From NCBI GenBank assembly GCA_023055505.1, contig JALIRH010000145.1, positions 372,001 through 436,000 of the forward strand: a stretch of DNA of 64,000 bases, in the 5' to 3' direction. The notes beneath the pieces were generated by a model. That model searched no databases. It saw only the letters and a list, made by a program, of their open reading frames with translations, and was not told the DNA's origin. Position numbers and translations under genes: made by a program. The stretch comes from Callipepla californica brunnescens. Taxonomy: Eukaryota; Chordata; Aves; Galliformes; Odontophoridae. Shown here in pieces: positions 24,053 to 34,200 of the stretch (position 1 is the first letter of the stretch; each line of letters starts with the position of its first letter).

Positions 24053-25450
24053 CTGAAAGGTAGCAAAGCTGCACTGAATCTGGGTTAAGATGCGTCAACA
24101 AACAGATTCCCCTCAACTCCTTCCAGAAGATTGAGAATGTTTCATTTTTATACCCAAATGACAAAGAAGGAAGATCTCTCGTTCATATTATGCAGATTAA
24201 AACCATTTTCCCATTACTTCAGCTCCATGGATCCAAGTTGCAATTTAGTATTCCAGTGCTACTGCTGACAGCACACTCTGCCAGTACAACTCAGAAACAA
24301 TGCTGCAGCTTCTTTTTCAAGGAAGGGAATGTTCCTTCAGCTCTCAGGATCATGCTTACCTCTGGCTCTCACTGCGTGATGAGAAGAACCAACCTATACA
24401 GTGTTCTAAAGCACGCTCCTGATTTGGTCACAAACATAATTGTTCCAACTTGTCTTTACTACAAGGAGCCTAATTCTTACTTCATTTTCTCACGTCCAAG
24501 TCCATGCAAGTCTCGTCAGTAGAACTTGCCCTAACTGAGTGCACAGACACACACTCATAACAGTACATCCAAGGAAAACCTCACCAGACTGCAGCCAGGG
24601 AAACAAAGGCAGAACTGCTCCTGCTGCCATCAGAGATAACAACTGTGAGAACACACTCTGAGCCGAGTGCCATCTCAATAGCTGTTGCTCGAGTAAAATC
24701 TCACCACTACAAGTCCTAGCAACTGCTTCCTATTTCTCTCGTTGTGTTTTCTTTTTGTTTTAAGCACCTTCTGGCAATTAGAGCTGCAGAATCAAAAGAA
24801 TGCATTAAGTTCTGAGAAGCTACGTCAAGGTGTATTCATTGCATGGGTAAGAAAGTCTGTCAGAACACAGCTCCAATAACCGAGTCACTTCATTCCTCAA
24901 GGGATGCTCCAGCAGCACATTCTACTTGGATATCACAGACCCAATTTTTTCCAGGTAACAGTGGTTAGGTAACTCGAGTAGCTCCTAATTCCTCCTCAGT
25001 GATTACCAGTCTAGTTTGTGACAAATCTGAGGCGCCTTCACTGAAGTTACACTTCTGTAAGAAAGCTGTTTCAGTAGTAGAATATCACCAAACCAAAACT
25101 CTGCCAACGTCCTAGGGTCTTTTCTTATCTAAAACGATGAAGTCAGAACTTACAACTGTGTCTCCACAAGACTGCTATTAGTCAGCAGTCTCCGGTACCC
25201 TTCCTAAACTCACACTTGAAGAGCTTTCCTCCTTCCGGAATCAGAGTTTCTTTGAACAAAACATCTGGCTAACAAAAACAAGAACCTAAGCAAGCACATT
25301 TTCAGGCATTCTCTTGCCCAAACGCACACACAAAGAAGCAACAAAAACCACCACCACCAACAGACACGCAATGAGATAAGCCCAGCAAATTCACAACCTG
25401 ATCACGTGCACTGCCCATCCCGCTGTTAGGAAGGACGTGCAATTTCTTAC

Positions 25451-25634
25451 CGTCAGCCTCAAGAGCTGCAGACATGTTTTCACTTGGGCACTTGGACATA
25501 TTCAGCATATCTAAATCAATTCTTCCCAGCTGAATCACAAAGGGGCGGCCAGCTGCTTTCCATGCCCTTACGCTGCTTTTCAGAATGCTACCAAGCTGCG
25601 TAACGGCTTCAGGATCCTTCAGAACATCAACATT
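25451..25634 (-). pseudogene. XPO1: XPO1-like exon 2 of 4
   Basis: Starts after a TTCTTTTCCACAG acceptor with NVDVLKDPEAVTQLGSILKS and ends ALEADG across a phase-1 GTAAGA donor. It carries IQLGRIDLDMLNM, matching the IQLGRIYLDMLNV segment of exportin-1. It is open throughout. Confidence 0.9.
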
Positions 25635-25951
25635 CTGTGGAAAAGAACTGAGCTAACTCCAGTCAGTCAACGAAAACGCCATTTATCTTCTAATACAAAA
25701 ACGGTCACTTTCACGTTTAGGGTTATCTTACACGCTGTGTTAAAGCATGTTCTGTCAAGTTCTTCAACTGGATTTAAACCAGTCTCAGTTGTTTAGGTCT
25801 CCTTCAACACTTCTACTGCCAGATCAACCATTGCTTTATAAAAGTTCAGCACAGCCAAGTTCACTTCATTCCACAGATAAAAAAAAAATGGAATAACAAC
25901 AAACATTCAGCACTTTTACTTTAGTTGAATACACAAAATGTACCGTCTGAC

Positions 25952-26086
25952 TTTTGTTGCCTGCTGAATTCTGCAGTCCTATACTGGATTAGGGAGCAGC
26001 ATGTGTTTTTCTATCAGATGCTCCTGTACAGTCCGGTCTGTCTGCGCCCCAACCACGTATCCTACTGCTCCACAGAACGGATGCAC
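25952..26086 (-). pseudogene. XPO1: XPO1-like exon 1 of 4, with in-frame stop
   Basis: Encodes 45 codons beginning VHPFCGAVGYVVGAQTD and continuing QEHLIEKHMLLPNPV. A TAG follows where exportin-1 has the Trp of its QVWDS motif, then QQATK. The acceptor is TTTTCAATCAG. The donor is the weak GTCAGA. Family comparison is from memory. Confidence 0.88.
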
Positions 26087-26274
26087 CTGATTGAAAAACA
26101 AGAAGTCCAACAGAAAGTTAAGGAAGACTAACCCAAAATGTACAGCGTTCAGGTAGTAAAAGTTCAAAATGGCTTTCCAATGACTAAATACCCACTTCCC
26201 ACCTCAGTTCACAAGATCCTTCTCCATCCTTTCCTTCCTTACTCCACATTTAAAGCAAGCCTCTGCTCCCCTCC
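26087..26274. other. Unique DNA between XPO1-like exons and CR1
   Basis: Non-repetitive sequence that would be intron upstream of the first XPO1-like exon. A polypyrimidine stretch follows the exon on minus. No other exon is visible before CR1 begins. Confidence 0.5.
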
Positions 26275-26780
26275 AATACAGGCAGGAAATTAGAAATGCA
26301 AAAGCCCAGCTCCAACTTAGACTGGCTACTGCAGTAAAGCAGAGCAAAAAATCCTTTTACAAATATATTAACAGTAAAAGAACTAAGGAGAATTTCTCTC
26401 CTTTACTTGATGCGGCAGGGAATGGAACCACAGAGGATAAGGAAAAGGCTGAGGTTCTCAATGCCTTCTTCACGTCTCTCTTTAATAGACAGATCAGTTA
26501 ACTCAGGATACTTTTTGCCCTGACCTGGAAGTCTGGGACGAAGCGCATCATACACCCCCTGTGATCCTAGCAGAGACAGTCAGAGACCTGCTCCTCCATC
26601 TGAACTGCCGCAAGTCCATGGGACCAGATGGGATCCAACCAAGGGTGCTGAGGGAGCTGGCAGAGGTGATTGCCAAGCCGCTTTCTGTCATCTATCAGCA
26701 TTCCTGGTCATCTGGAGAGGTCCCACAAGATTGGAGGCTTGCCGATGTGACTCCCATCTACAAAAAAGACCGTAAGGAAG
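26275..26780 (+). mobile_element. CR1 LINE fragment (ORF2, RT region)
   Basis: A plus-strand piece of chicken-repeat-1 ORF2. The first part encodes EIRNAKAQLQ-type linker sequence and an EVLNAFFTSLF-like segment. After a frameshift and stops comes an open stretch (26561 on) with KSMGPDGIQPRVLRELA and WRLADVTPIYKKD, the N-terminal RT motifs of CR1. It is cut at 26780 by an LTR. No 3' end or 5' UTR is present. Confidence 0.88.
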
Positions 26781-27041
26781 TGTCATGGTTTTATGATTTT
26801 TTGGTACTGGTATTCCACATCATAGCATCATGTGGTGCATTGGGAGTCAGGGAGAAAACTACATTCCCCAGAGGACTTGGCAATGCTTTGTATTTTTTCA
26901 CGTGTTTTCCGCTCAGAGGGAACAGATAAAAACTCTCTGCGGTCACGGGACATTCTCTCTTTCCTCTAGGATCACTTAGGAGTGGGTGCTCGCTGCCGTC
27001 CGCCTTCAGCGTTAGCGCAAGGCCTTCGGTTTATCAGGCAC

Positions 27042-27080
<39 letters not shown>

Positions 27081-27323
27081 TACTCGTTTTGTTTGATTCA
27101 TTGGGCTTAATTCCAAATTGTATTGCATTATACTGTGTTATTTACTTCCTGATGTCTTATTTAGTAAATTAGCTTTTCCCCCTCAGATCGTTGCCGCTGT
27201 TTTGTTTTGGGGCTTATCTCCCTTTTTCCCTTTCCCCCTTCCCCTTGTCCGGGGTGTGGGCCTGTGGGTCTCCTTCCTCGGTTGTCGCAGGGCCGGGCTG
27301 AACCGGCTCACAAACCCCTGACA
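26781..27323 (+). repeat. 5' LTR of ERVL-like provirus
   Basis: TGTCATGG at the start and CCCTGACA at the end, 543 bp. CACGTG lies near 26898 and a TATA-like GATAAAAAC near 26926. The R/U5 part includes a (CT)n run. It shares long stretches with the solo LTR at 58043-58616, including the ATGATTTTTTGGTACTGG motif, ACTACATTCCCCAGAGGACT and the TTCCGCTCAGAGGGAACAG region, so both ends are well supported. Confidence 0.9.
27044..27076 (+). repeat. (CT)n microsatellite inside the LTR
   Basis: About 16 CT units following ATCAGGCACTCA. The related solo LTR has only a short CTCTCTCTTG at the same place, so the run expanded after the two copies separated. Confidence 0.9.
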
Positions 27324-27327
27324 TTTT

Positions 27328-27345
27328 TGGCGCCCAACGTGGGGC
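27328..27345 (+). promoter_or_regulatory. Primer-binding site, tRNA-Lys(1,2) type
   Basis: TGGCGCCCAACGTGGGGC, four bases after the LTR end. This is the classic site complementary to the tRNA-Lys1,2 3' end. Mammalian ERVL elements are named for tRNA-Leu priming, so the combination is noteworthy. Confidence 0.85.
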
Positions 27346-27620
27346 ACAACCAGCTGCCTTAGCCAGGCAGAGACAAACTTTTAGAGTACATCTCTGTCTG
27401 TTGTTAACAAGCTTATCTGTACTGCAAGTGCTGTACAGCAAAACATGACCTTGAAGTCCGGGCGTACTGTCAGTTGTTTTGGGATATCTGTAAACTTCTT
27501 TTGGGTACTGCCAGATTGTTTTAGTACAAGAAAAAAAAAAAATAATAATAAAAAGATGTCTTTCTGTTTCTGTTAAAACTGCCCTTACAGGGATTGTACT
27601 TCACCGCTTTTTCCCTCTTA

Positions 27621-27971
27621 ATGCTCAAAACGTACTGGAACTTGGTTAAGTTTGCCATTCTGTTCCATTGGGTCTGGTCCCTGTATGATAAATTAAAAGC
27701 AATGATAGAGGAACCTGCCAGATCCCAGGGCACCCCAGCTAATGGAACAAAGGATAACATGTTAACGAACCATGTGATGTTTGAATGGGTATCCAGGTTC
27801 CCCTCTCAGTTTTTTATGAATTTTCAAGATCACAGCTTAGGGATGGTGTTAATAATTGGGATATTAGTCCTCCTGCATGTAGTAGCACTTTACATCATGT
27901 GCAGGAAGCTTCTCCCAGAAACAGAGAATGTTGAATGGCAGGGAGAGTGGAGAGTTTTAGGAAAGAAATGA
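27621..27971 (+). CDS. Small membrane-type ORF between PBS and gag (unknown)
   Basis: An open frame of about 116 codons from the ATG at 27621 in the ERV leader, ahead of gag. It starts MLKTYWNLVKFAILFHWVW and has a strongly hydrophobic segment near the C-terminus (GMVLIIGILVLLHVVALYIM) followed by a CRKLL basic end. This looks like one firm and perhaps one weaker membrane helix. I do not recognise a family. It could be an accessory ORF of this element, a remnant of a longer gag or leader peptide, or a chance frame. It is intact while pol is broken. Confidence 0.45.
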   Translation: MLKTYWNLVKFAILFHWVWSLYDKLKAMIEEPARSQGTPANGTKDNMLTNHVMFEWVSRFPSQFFMNFQDHSLGMVLIIGILVLLHVVALYIMCRKLLPETENVEWQGEWRVLGKK

Positions 27972-28135
27972 GAAGGATGGGGACACCCGGTGTCATGGGA
28001 TTTTTCTCCTGAACAATTGCAGGATCCTGAGGAGCTAGGCCTGTATCTGAGTAAAGGGTGCTGCGGCTCAGAAAGATCTGAGGTGGAACACTTATTTGGG
28101 GCTTGGCCTATGCTTACCGAGGTTTATATACTATT

Positions 28136-29212
28136 ATGAAGAGAGAGAGTGTCCAAACTGAGGCCCAAACCAAAGAGGAAAACCTCCCGCTCACACCTGA
28201 CCAGCCAAAGGAAGCACCAGTATCAAAGTCAGTTGCCCCTGTGGAAGGCAAGAAATGGAAACGTGTGTCCTCGCGCCTAGAACGCAAAGAAGAGGTGCCG
28301 AAAGAAGAGGAAGATATAGGTGAGGGGGTGGCCACAACCCCATCACCATCGAGAAAGGCAACAAAGAAAAGTGAGAGACATGGAGAAGAAAGTGATGATG
28401 AAGGTGAAGAGAAAGTTAAAGTTACGACGTTTCGTTGGCCCGTGAAAATGTCTGAGATCCAAGGCTCAAGAAAGGAGTTTATTCGACGTCCAGATGAGAG
28501 TATTGTCACTTGGTTGCTTCGGTGTTGGGACAACTGGGCCAACAGTGTGTCCCTTGATAGTAACGAAGCTCGCCAACTAGGAAACATTGCCCGAGATCCG
28601 GCTGTCGACAGAGGAATCAGCAGGTATATGGATGGAATCGCCAGCCTCTGGCAACGAATGCTAGTAGCTGTGAGGGAAAGATATCCCTACAAGAGTGACC
28701 TGGCACCTAAAGTGAAAAGGTGGAAAACTATTGAGGAAGGCATCCAGTATTTGAGAGAAACAGCTGTGGCGGAAATGCTGTATGATCCCACCTTTGATCC
28801 TGACGATCGGGACCATGATCCGGAGAAAGTAAGGAGTACACCCGAAATATGTCAGAAGCTTTCAAAGTCAGCACCAGAAAGGTACGCCGGTACACTAGTG
28901 ACAACGTTCAACAGATATGAGGACCAAGACAGAAAACCCCCAGTTTTTGAACTAATTCTTACACTTCAAAACTTCAAACAAAAATTTCCGCTGCCATACG
29001 CGTCCATTTCAGCCATATCAAAGTTAGAAGGACAAATGGAAGATATACTGGGAAAATTATCCCAACTGATTGATAGGGTCGAATTGGTTGCAGCTATCAG
29101 AAGCAAACGCCATCCTGCTCGAGCAAATGACAGCACTAACTTCACTAACTTCATGTCGCGTGCGGCTTTGTGGAGTTACTTACGTGCAAATGGAGAAGAT
29201 ATGAAGGAATGA
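28136..29212 (+). CDS. gag: ERVL-like gag
   Basis: An open frame of 358 codons from the ATG at 28136, ending at a TGA. The N-terminal third is charged and low-complexity (KRVSSRLERKEEVPKEEED and similar). The centre matches class III gag capsid: RPDESIVTWLLRCWDNW near residues 118-134, EARQLG about 15 residues later, SLWQRMLVAVRERY, and WKTIEEGIQYLRE. The C-terminus has no clear zinc knuckle, as in ERVL gag. Upstream codons 28103-28135 are open but lack an ATG. Unlike pol, the frame is unbroken, so it may be recently active or the insertion may be fairly young. No spliced env or accessory frame is seen downstream. Confidence 0.8.
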   Translation: MKRESVQTEAQTKEENLPLTPDQPKEAPVSKSVAPVEGKKWKRVSSRLERKEEVPKEEEDIGEGVATTPSPSRKATKKSERHGEESDDEGEEKVKVTTFRWPVKMSEIQGSRKEFIRRPDESIVTWLLRCWDNWANSVSLDSNEARQLGNIARDPAVDRGISRYMDGIASLWQRMLVAVRERYPYKSDLAPKVKRWKTIEEGIQYLRETAVAEMLYDPTFDPDDRDHDPEKVRSTPEICQKLSKSAPERYAGTLVTTFNRYEDQDRKPPVFELILTLQNFKQKFPLPYASISAISKLEGQMEDILGKLSQLIDRVELVAAIRSKRHPARANDSTNFTNFMSRAALWSYLRANGEDMKE

Positions 29213-29404
29213 CATCAAAAACCCACCCCTGCACTGCGAGTACGGGTGAGAGAATTACAACACAGACCAACTACCAGCGAAGTTGTTCCCGTCACTACAG
29301 GTAATGAATAGAGGGGCCCTGCCCTCAGCCAGAGGAGGGAGAGGGATAAGAGAGTGTATTGGACTGTGTGGATTCGGTGGCCTGGCACATCAAACCCACA
29401 GAAA
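29213..29404 (+). other. Gag-pol junction region of the ERV
   Basis: About 190 bp between the gag stop and the protease frame, with stops in all three frames; a TAG lies just before the protease core at 29405. This is the expected place for protease N-terminal sequence, now decayed. Confidence 0.5.
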
Positions 29405-29647
29405 TAGGAGGCACTGGTGGATACTGGTGCACAATGTACTCTAACGCCTTCAAGTTATAAAGGGGCAGAATTGATTCATCTCTCTGGAGTGACTGGCGGC
29501 TTTCAGGAATTGTCTGTGCTGGAGGCAGAAATAAGCCTCACGGGTAAAGACTGGCAGAAGCATCTTATAGTGATTGGACAGGGGGCCCCACGCATACTTG
29601 GTATAGACTATCTCAGAAGGGGGCACTTTAAGGATCCCAAGGGGTAG
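29405..29647 (+). pseudogene. ERVL-like protease remnant
   Basis: A retroviral aspartic protease with the active-site motif DTGA intact at 29420-29431, then a flap-like GVTGG segment and the C-terminal ILGIDYLRRG motif. The frame ends at a single TAG (29645-29647), after which the same frame continues into RT. The TAG could be a mutation or a read-through site; retroviruses that use read-through place it between gag and pro, so mutation is likelier. There is no start codon of its own. Confidence 0.75.
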
Positions 29648-30565
29648 CGATGGGCTTTTGGAATAGCTACTGTGGACACAGATAGCATTAAGCAACTATC
29701 TGTTTTACCTGGCCTGTCAGAAGATCCATCTGTTGTGGGGTTGCTACAAGTGGAGGAGCAACAGGTACCAATTGCTACAAAAACGGTGCACAGACGGCAG
29801 TACCGCACCAACAGGGATTCCTTGCTCCCCATTCATCATCTGATTCGTCAGCTAGAGAGCCAGGGAGTGATCAGCAAAACTCACTCCCCGTTTAACAGCC
29901 CCATATGGCCAGTGCGTAAAGCCAACGGAGAATGGAGGTTGACGGTAGATTACCGTGGCCTGAACGAAGTCACACCTCCACTGAGTGCTGCTGTGCCAGA
30001 CATGCTTCAACTCCAGTATGAACTGGAGTCAAAAGCAGCCAAGTGGTATGCCACCATTGACATTGCTAACGCCTTCTTTTCAATTCCCTTGGCCACAGAA
30101 TGCAGGCCACAGTTTGCCTTCACCTGGAGAGGCGTTCAGTACACCTGGAACCGTTTGCCCCAGGGGTGGAAGCACAGCCCAACCATTTGCCATGGGTTGA
30201 TCCAAACTGCATTGGAACAGGGTGGTGCTCCTGAGCATCTGCAGTACATCGATGATATTGCTGTATGGGGCAATACAGCAGAGGAAGTTTTTAAGAAAGG
30301 AGAGACAATAATACAGATCCTCCTGCGAGCTGGCTTCGCTATTAAGTGAAGCAAAGTGAAAGGACCTGCACAAGAAATTCAGTTCCTAGGCATAAAGTGG
30401 CAAGATGGACGTCGTCACATCCCAACAGATGGGATTGACAAAATTACTGCCATGTCTCCACCCACCAGTAAGACAGAGAGCCAAGCTTTTCTGGGTGTAG
30501 TGGGATTTTGGAGACTGCATGTTCCAAACTACAGCCTCATTGTGAGCCCCCTTTATCAGGTGACC
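29648..30565 (+). pseudogene. ERVL-like reverse transcriptase remnant
   Basis: Continues the protease frame. RT fingers and palm are clear: VRKANGEWRLTVDYRGLNE near 29914-29970, ATIDIANAFFSIPL near 30050, the LPQGW block, and the catalytic YIDD at 30245-30256. A TGA at 30347-30349 interrupts the frame in the thumb region, immediately before SKVKGPAQEIQFLGIKW in the same frame. Near 30560 the frame shifts by one base. The product would copy RNA into DNA; this copy cannot encode an intact enzyme. Confidence 0.82.
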
Positions 30566-31205
30566 TCTGGAAGAAGAATGATTTTGTGTGGGGCCCTGAG
30601 CAGCAGCAGGCTTTTGAGCAAATGAAGCAGGAGATAGCCCGTGCCGTGGCCCTGGGGCCAGTGCGGACGGGACAGGATGTAAAGAACATCCTCTACACTG
30701 CTGCTGGAAAGGAAGGTCCCACTTGGAGTTTGTGGCAAAGAGCTTCTGGAGAGACCCAAGGCCGACCCCTTGGTTTCTGGAGTCGAGCATACAGGGGGTC
30801 TGAGGAGCGCTACACTCCAACTGAGAAGGAGATCTTAGCCGCATATCAGGGGGTTCGAGCTGCTTCTGAAGTAATCGGTACTGAAACGCAGCTCCTTCTG
30901 GCACCTCGACTGCCAGTACTGAACTGGATGTTTAAAGGAACAGTTCCCTCTACCCATCATGCTACTGATGCCACTTGGAGTAAGTGGATTGCGCTGATTA
31001 CACAGCGAGCTCGGATGGGGAACCCCAACCGTTCAGGAATCCTGGAGGTGATCATGGACTGGCCTGAAGGTAAAAAGTTTGGAACAACCCCAGCAGAGGA
31101 GGTGTCACGTGCTAAAGAAGCCTCACCATATAATGAACTAACAGAAGATGAAAAGAGATACGCCCTGTTCACAGATGGATTGTGTCGCTTTGTGGGAAAG
31201 CCCGA
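30565..31205 (+). pseudogene. ERVL-like RT connection and truncated RNase H
   Basis: After the frameshift an open stretch covers the RT connection (GPEQQQAFEQMKQ, YTPTEKEILAAYQG). It ends just after the first RNase H motif FTDG, whose catalytic Asp codon is at 31174-31176. At about 31205 the sequence turns directly into the 11-bp minisatellite, so the last residues of the frame (CCPIAAP) are repeat-encoded. The remaining RNase H catalytic residues and integrase are absent. Confidence 0.8.
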
Positions 31206-34200
31206 TTGCTGCCCCATAGCTGCCCCATAGCCTCGCCATAGCTTCCTCTTAGATGCCCCACTGCAGCCCCATAGCTGCCTCACTGCTGCCCCATCGCTGA
31301 CCCACTACTGCCTCACTGCTGCCCCATAGCTTCCCAATAGCTGCCTCACCGTTGCCGCATATCTGCCCCATAGCCTCCCCACAGCCTCCTCACAGCTACC
31401 CAATAGCTGCCTCACTGGTGCACCATAGCTGCCCCAGAGCCTCGCCATAGCCTCCTCATAGCTGCCCCACTGCTGCCCCATTGCTACCTCCCTGCTGCCC
31501 CATAGCCGCCCCATGGCTGTCTAATACCCGCCCCATAACTGCCCTATAGCCTCCCCGTAGCCTCCTCATAGCTGTCTCACTGCTACCCCATAGCTGCCTC
31601 ATAGCCGCCCCATAGCCACCCCATAGCTTCCTCACTGCTGCCCCATAGCTGCTCCATAGCCTCCCCATAGCCTCCTCAGAGCTGCCCCATAGCTGCCCTA
31701 TAGCCTCCTCATAGCTGTCCCACAGCTGCCCCATGGCTGCCTCATAGCTGTCAAACTGCTGCCCCATTGACGCCCCATAGCTTCCTCACTGATGCACCAT
31801 AGCTGCCCCATAGCCTCCCCATAGCCTCTTTATAGCTGCCCCACTGCTGCCCCTTAGATGCCCAATGGCTGCCTCATAGCCGCCCCGTAGCTGCCCCACT
31901 GCTGCCCCTTAGCCTCCCCATAGCCTCTTCATAGCTGCCTCACTGCTGCCCCACAGCCGCCCCATGGCTGCCTCATACCTGCCCCATAGCTGCCTCATAC
32001 CTGCCCCATAGCTGCCTCATAGCCGCTCCATAGCTGCTGCATAGGCTCCTCGGAGCTGCCCCATAGCTTCCTCAATGCGGCCCCAGAGCTGCCCAACTGC
32101 AGCCCCATGGTTGCCTCATAGCTTTTCCATAGCTGCCCCATAGCCTCCCCATAGCCGCCCCATAGCTGCCTCACTGCAGCTTCATAGCTGCCCCGTAGTC
32201 TCCCCATAGCCTCCTCATACCTGTCCCATCGCTGCCTCTCTGCTGCCCCATAGTTGCCCCGTAGCCTCCTCATAGCTACCCCACTACTGCCCCATACCTG
32301 CCCCACTGCTGCTACATATCCACCCCATAGATGTCTCACTGGTGTCCCATTGCCACCCCATGGCTGCCTAATAGCCGCCCCATTGCTGCCCCACTGCTGC
32401 CCCATAGCTGCACCATGGCTGCCTCATAGCTGTCCAATACCTGCCCTATAGCCTACCCATAGCCTCCTCATAGCTCTCTCACTGCTTCCCCATAGTTGCC
32501 CCATGGCTGCCTTGTAGCCGCCCCATAGCTGGTCCATAGCCTCCTCTTAGCTGCCCCACTGCTGCCCCATAGCCGTTTGATGGCTGCCCCATGGCTACCC
32601 CATAGCTGCCCCACTTCTGCCCCATAGCCTCCCCATAGTCTCCTCATAGCTGCCTCACTGCTGCCCCATAGCTGCCTCATAACTGCAAAACTGCTGCCCC
32701 ATTGCCGCCTCGTAGCTTCCTCACTGATGCACAATAGCTGCCCCATAGCCTCCCCATAGCTTCCTCTTAGCTGCCCCACTGCAGCCCCATAGCTGCAGCA
32801 CTTATGCCCCATAGCTGACCCACTACTGCCTCACTGCTGCCCCATAGCCTCCCCATAGCTGCCTCACTGCTGCCCTTAGCTGCCTCAGTGGTGCCCCAGA
32901 AGTACCCCATGGCTGCCCCATAGCCTCCCCATAGCTGCCTCACTGGTGCCCCAGACGTACCCCATGGCTGCCTCATAGCCGCCCCATAGCTGCCCCATTA
33001 CTGCCCCATAGCCTCCCCATACTTGCCCCATAGCTGTCTCACTGCTGACCCATAGCCACCCCATAGCTGCCTCCCTGCTCCACCATAGCTTCCCTATGTC
33101 TGCCTCATCGCCACCCCATAGCTGCCTCATAACCTCTCGATATCTGCTCCATAGCTGCCCCACTGCTGCCCCATACCTGCCCCATAGCCTCCCCATAGCC
33201 GTCCCATAGCTGCCTCACTGCTGCCCCATGGTGCCCAATGGCTGCCTAATAGCCGCCCGATAGCCTTGCCACTGCTTCCCAATAGCTGCCCCACTACTGC
33301 CCCATAGCCGCTCTACAGCTGCCTCATCGGCTTCCCATAGCCTCCTCATAGCTGCCTCATTGCTGCCTCACTGCTGCCCAATAGCTGCCCCATAGCCTCC
33401 CCATAGTCTCCTCATAGTTGCCCCACTGCTGCCCCATAGACGCCCCATAGCTGCCTCACTGCTGCTTCATAGCTGCCCCATAGCCTCCCAATTGCCTCCT
33501 CTTAGCTGCCACACCGCTGCCCCAGAGCTGCTTGATAAGTGCCTCATACCTGTCCCATAGCTGCCTCACTGCTGCCCCATAGCCTCCTCATAGCCTCCTC
33601 ATATCTGCCCCACTGCTGCTCCATATCCGCCCCATAGCTGCCCGACTGCTGCCCCGTAGCCTCCCCATAGCTGCCTCACTGGTGCCCCAAAACTGCCTCA
33701 CTGCTGCCCCATAGCCTCCCCATAGCCTCCTCATAGCTGCCCAACTGCTGCCCCATAGCTGCCTCCCTGCTTCCCCACTACTGCCCCATAGCCTCCTCAT
33801 AGCTACCTCATAGCTGCCTCACTTCTGCCCCTTACCTGCCCCACTACTTCCCCATAGCTGCCCCACTAATGCCCCATAGCTGCCCCATAGCCTCTCCTGA
33901 GCCGCCACATAGCTGCCTCACTACTGCCCCATAGCTGCCCAACTGCTGCCTCATAGCTGCCAAACTACTGCCCCATAGCCGCCCCAAAGCTGTTTCAAAT
34001 CTGCTCCATAGCTGCCCCATAGCCTCCTCATAGCTGTTCTATAGCTAGCTCACTGCTGCCCCATAGCTGCCCCATAGCCTCCCTATAGCTTCCTCTTAGA
34101 TGCCCCACTGCGGCCCCATAGCTGCAGCACTAATGCCCCACAGCTGACCCACTACTGCCTCACTGCTGCCCCATAGCTTCTCAATAGCTACCTCAACGTT

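Larger units (their letters stand above)
23373..26086 (-). pseudogene. XPO1: XPO1 (exportin-1/CRM1) partial gene duplicate, four exons
   Basis: Four minus-strand exons match consecutive C-terminal HEAT-repeat segments of exportin-1, the receptor that exports leucine-rich NES cargo with RanGTP. They are 26086-25952, 25634-25451, 24052-23946 and 23567-23373, of 135, 184, 107 and 195 nt. Each is bounded by AG and GT, and the phases join without a frame change. The match to vertebrate XPO1 (from memory) is close, for example ISGWVSRSNDPQM and GGHIAAEIPQIFDAVFE. Introns are kept, so this is a genomic duplication rather than a processed copy. The first exon has an in-frame TAG where Trp is expected, and no earlier or later exons were found. 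It is most likely a pseudogene. Confidence 0.9.
26781..31205 (+). mobile_element. ERVL-like provirus, 3'-truncated
   Basis: A plus-strand provirus inserted into CR1. In order it has a 5' LTR, a Lys-type PBS, a small membrane-type ORF, gag, protease, RT and the start of RNase H. It stops where the 11-bp minisatellite begins, so the rest of RNase H, integrase, any env and the 3' LTR are missing. The gag (SIVTWLLRCWD, EARQLG) and RT (LPQGW, PTICHG, YIDD) resemble ERVL/class III elements. An alternative is another avian lineage with class III-like gag-pol; the PBS type is not what mammalian ERVL uses. Pol carries in-frame stops and a frameshift. Confidence 0.85.

Noticed and set aside
29645..29647. 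Programmed stop read-through between ERV protease and RT
   Set aside because: Other pol stops and a frameshift follow, and retroviral read-through normally lies at the gag-pro junction; a simple mutation is more likely.
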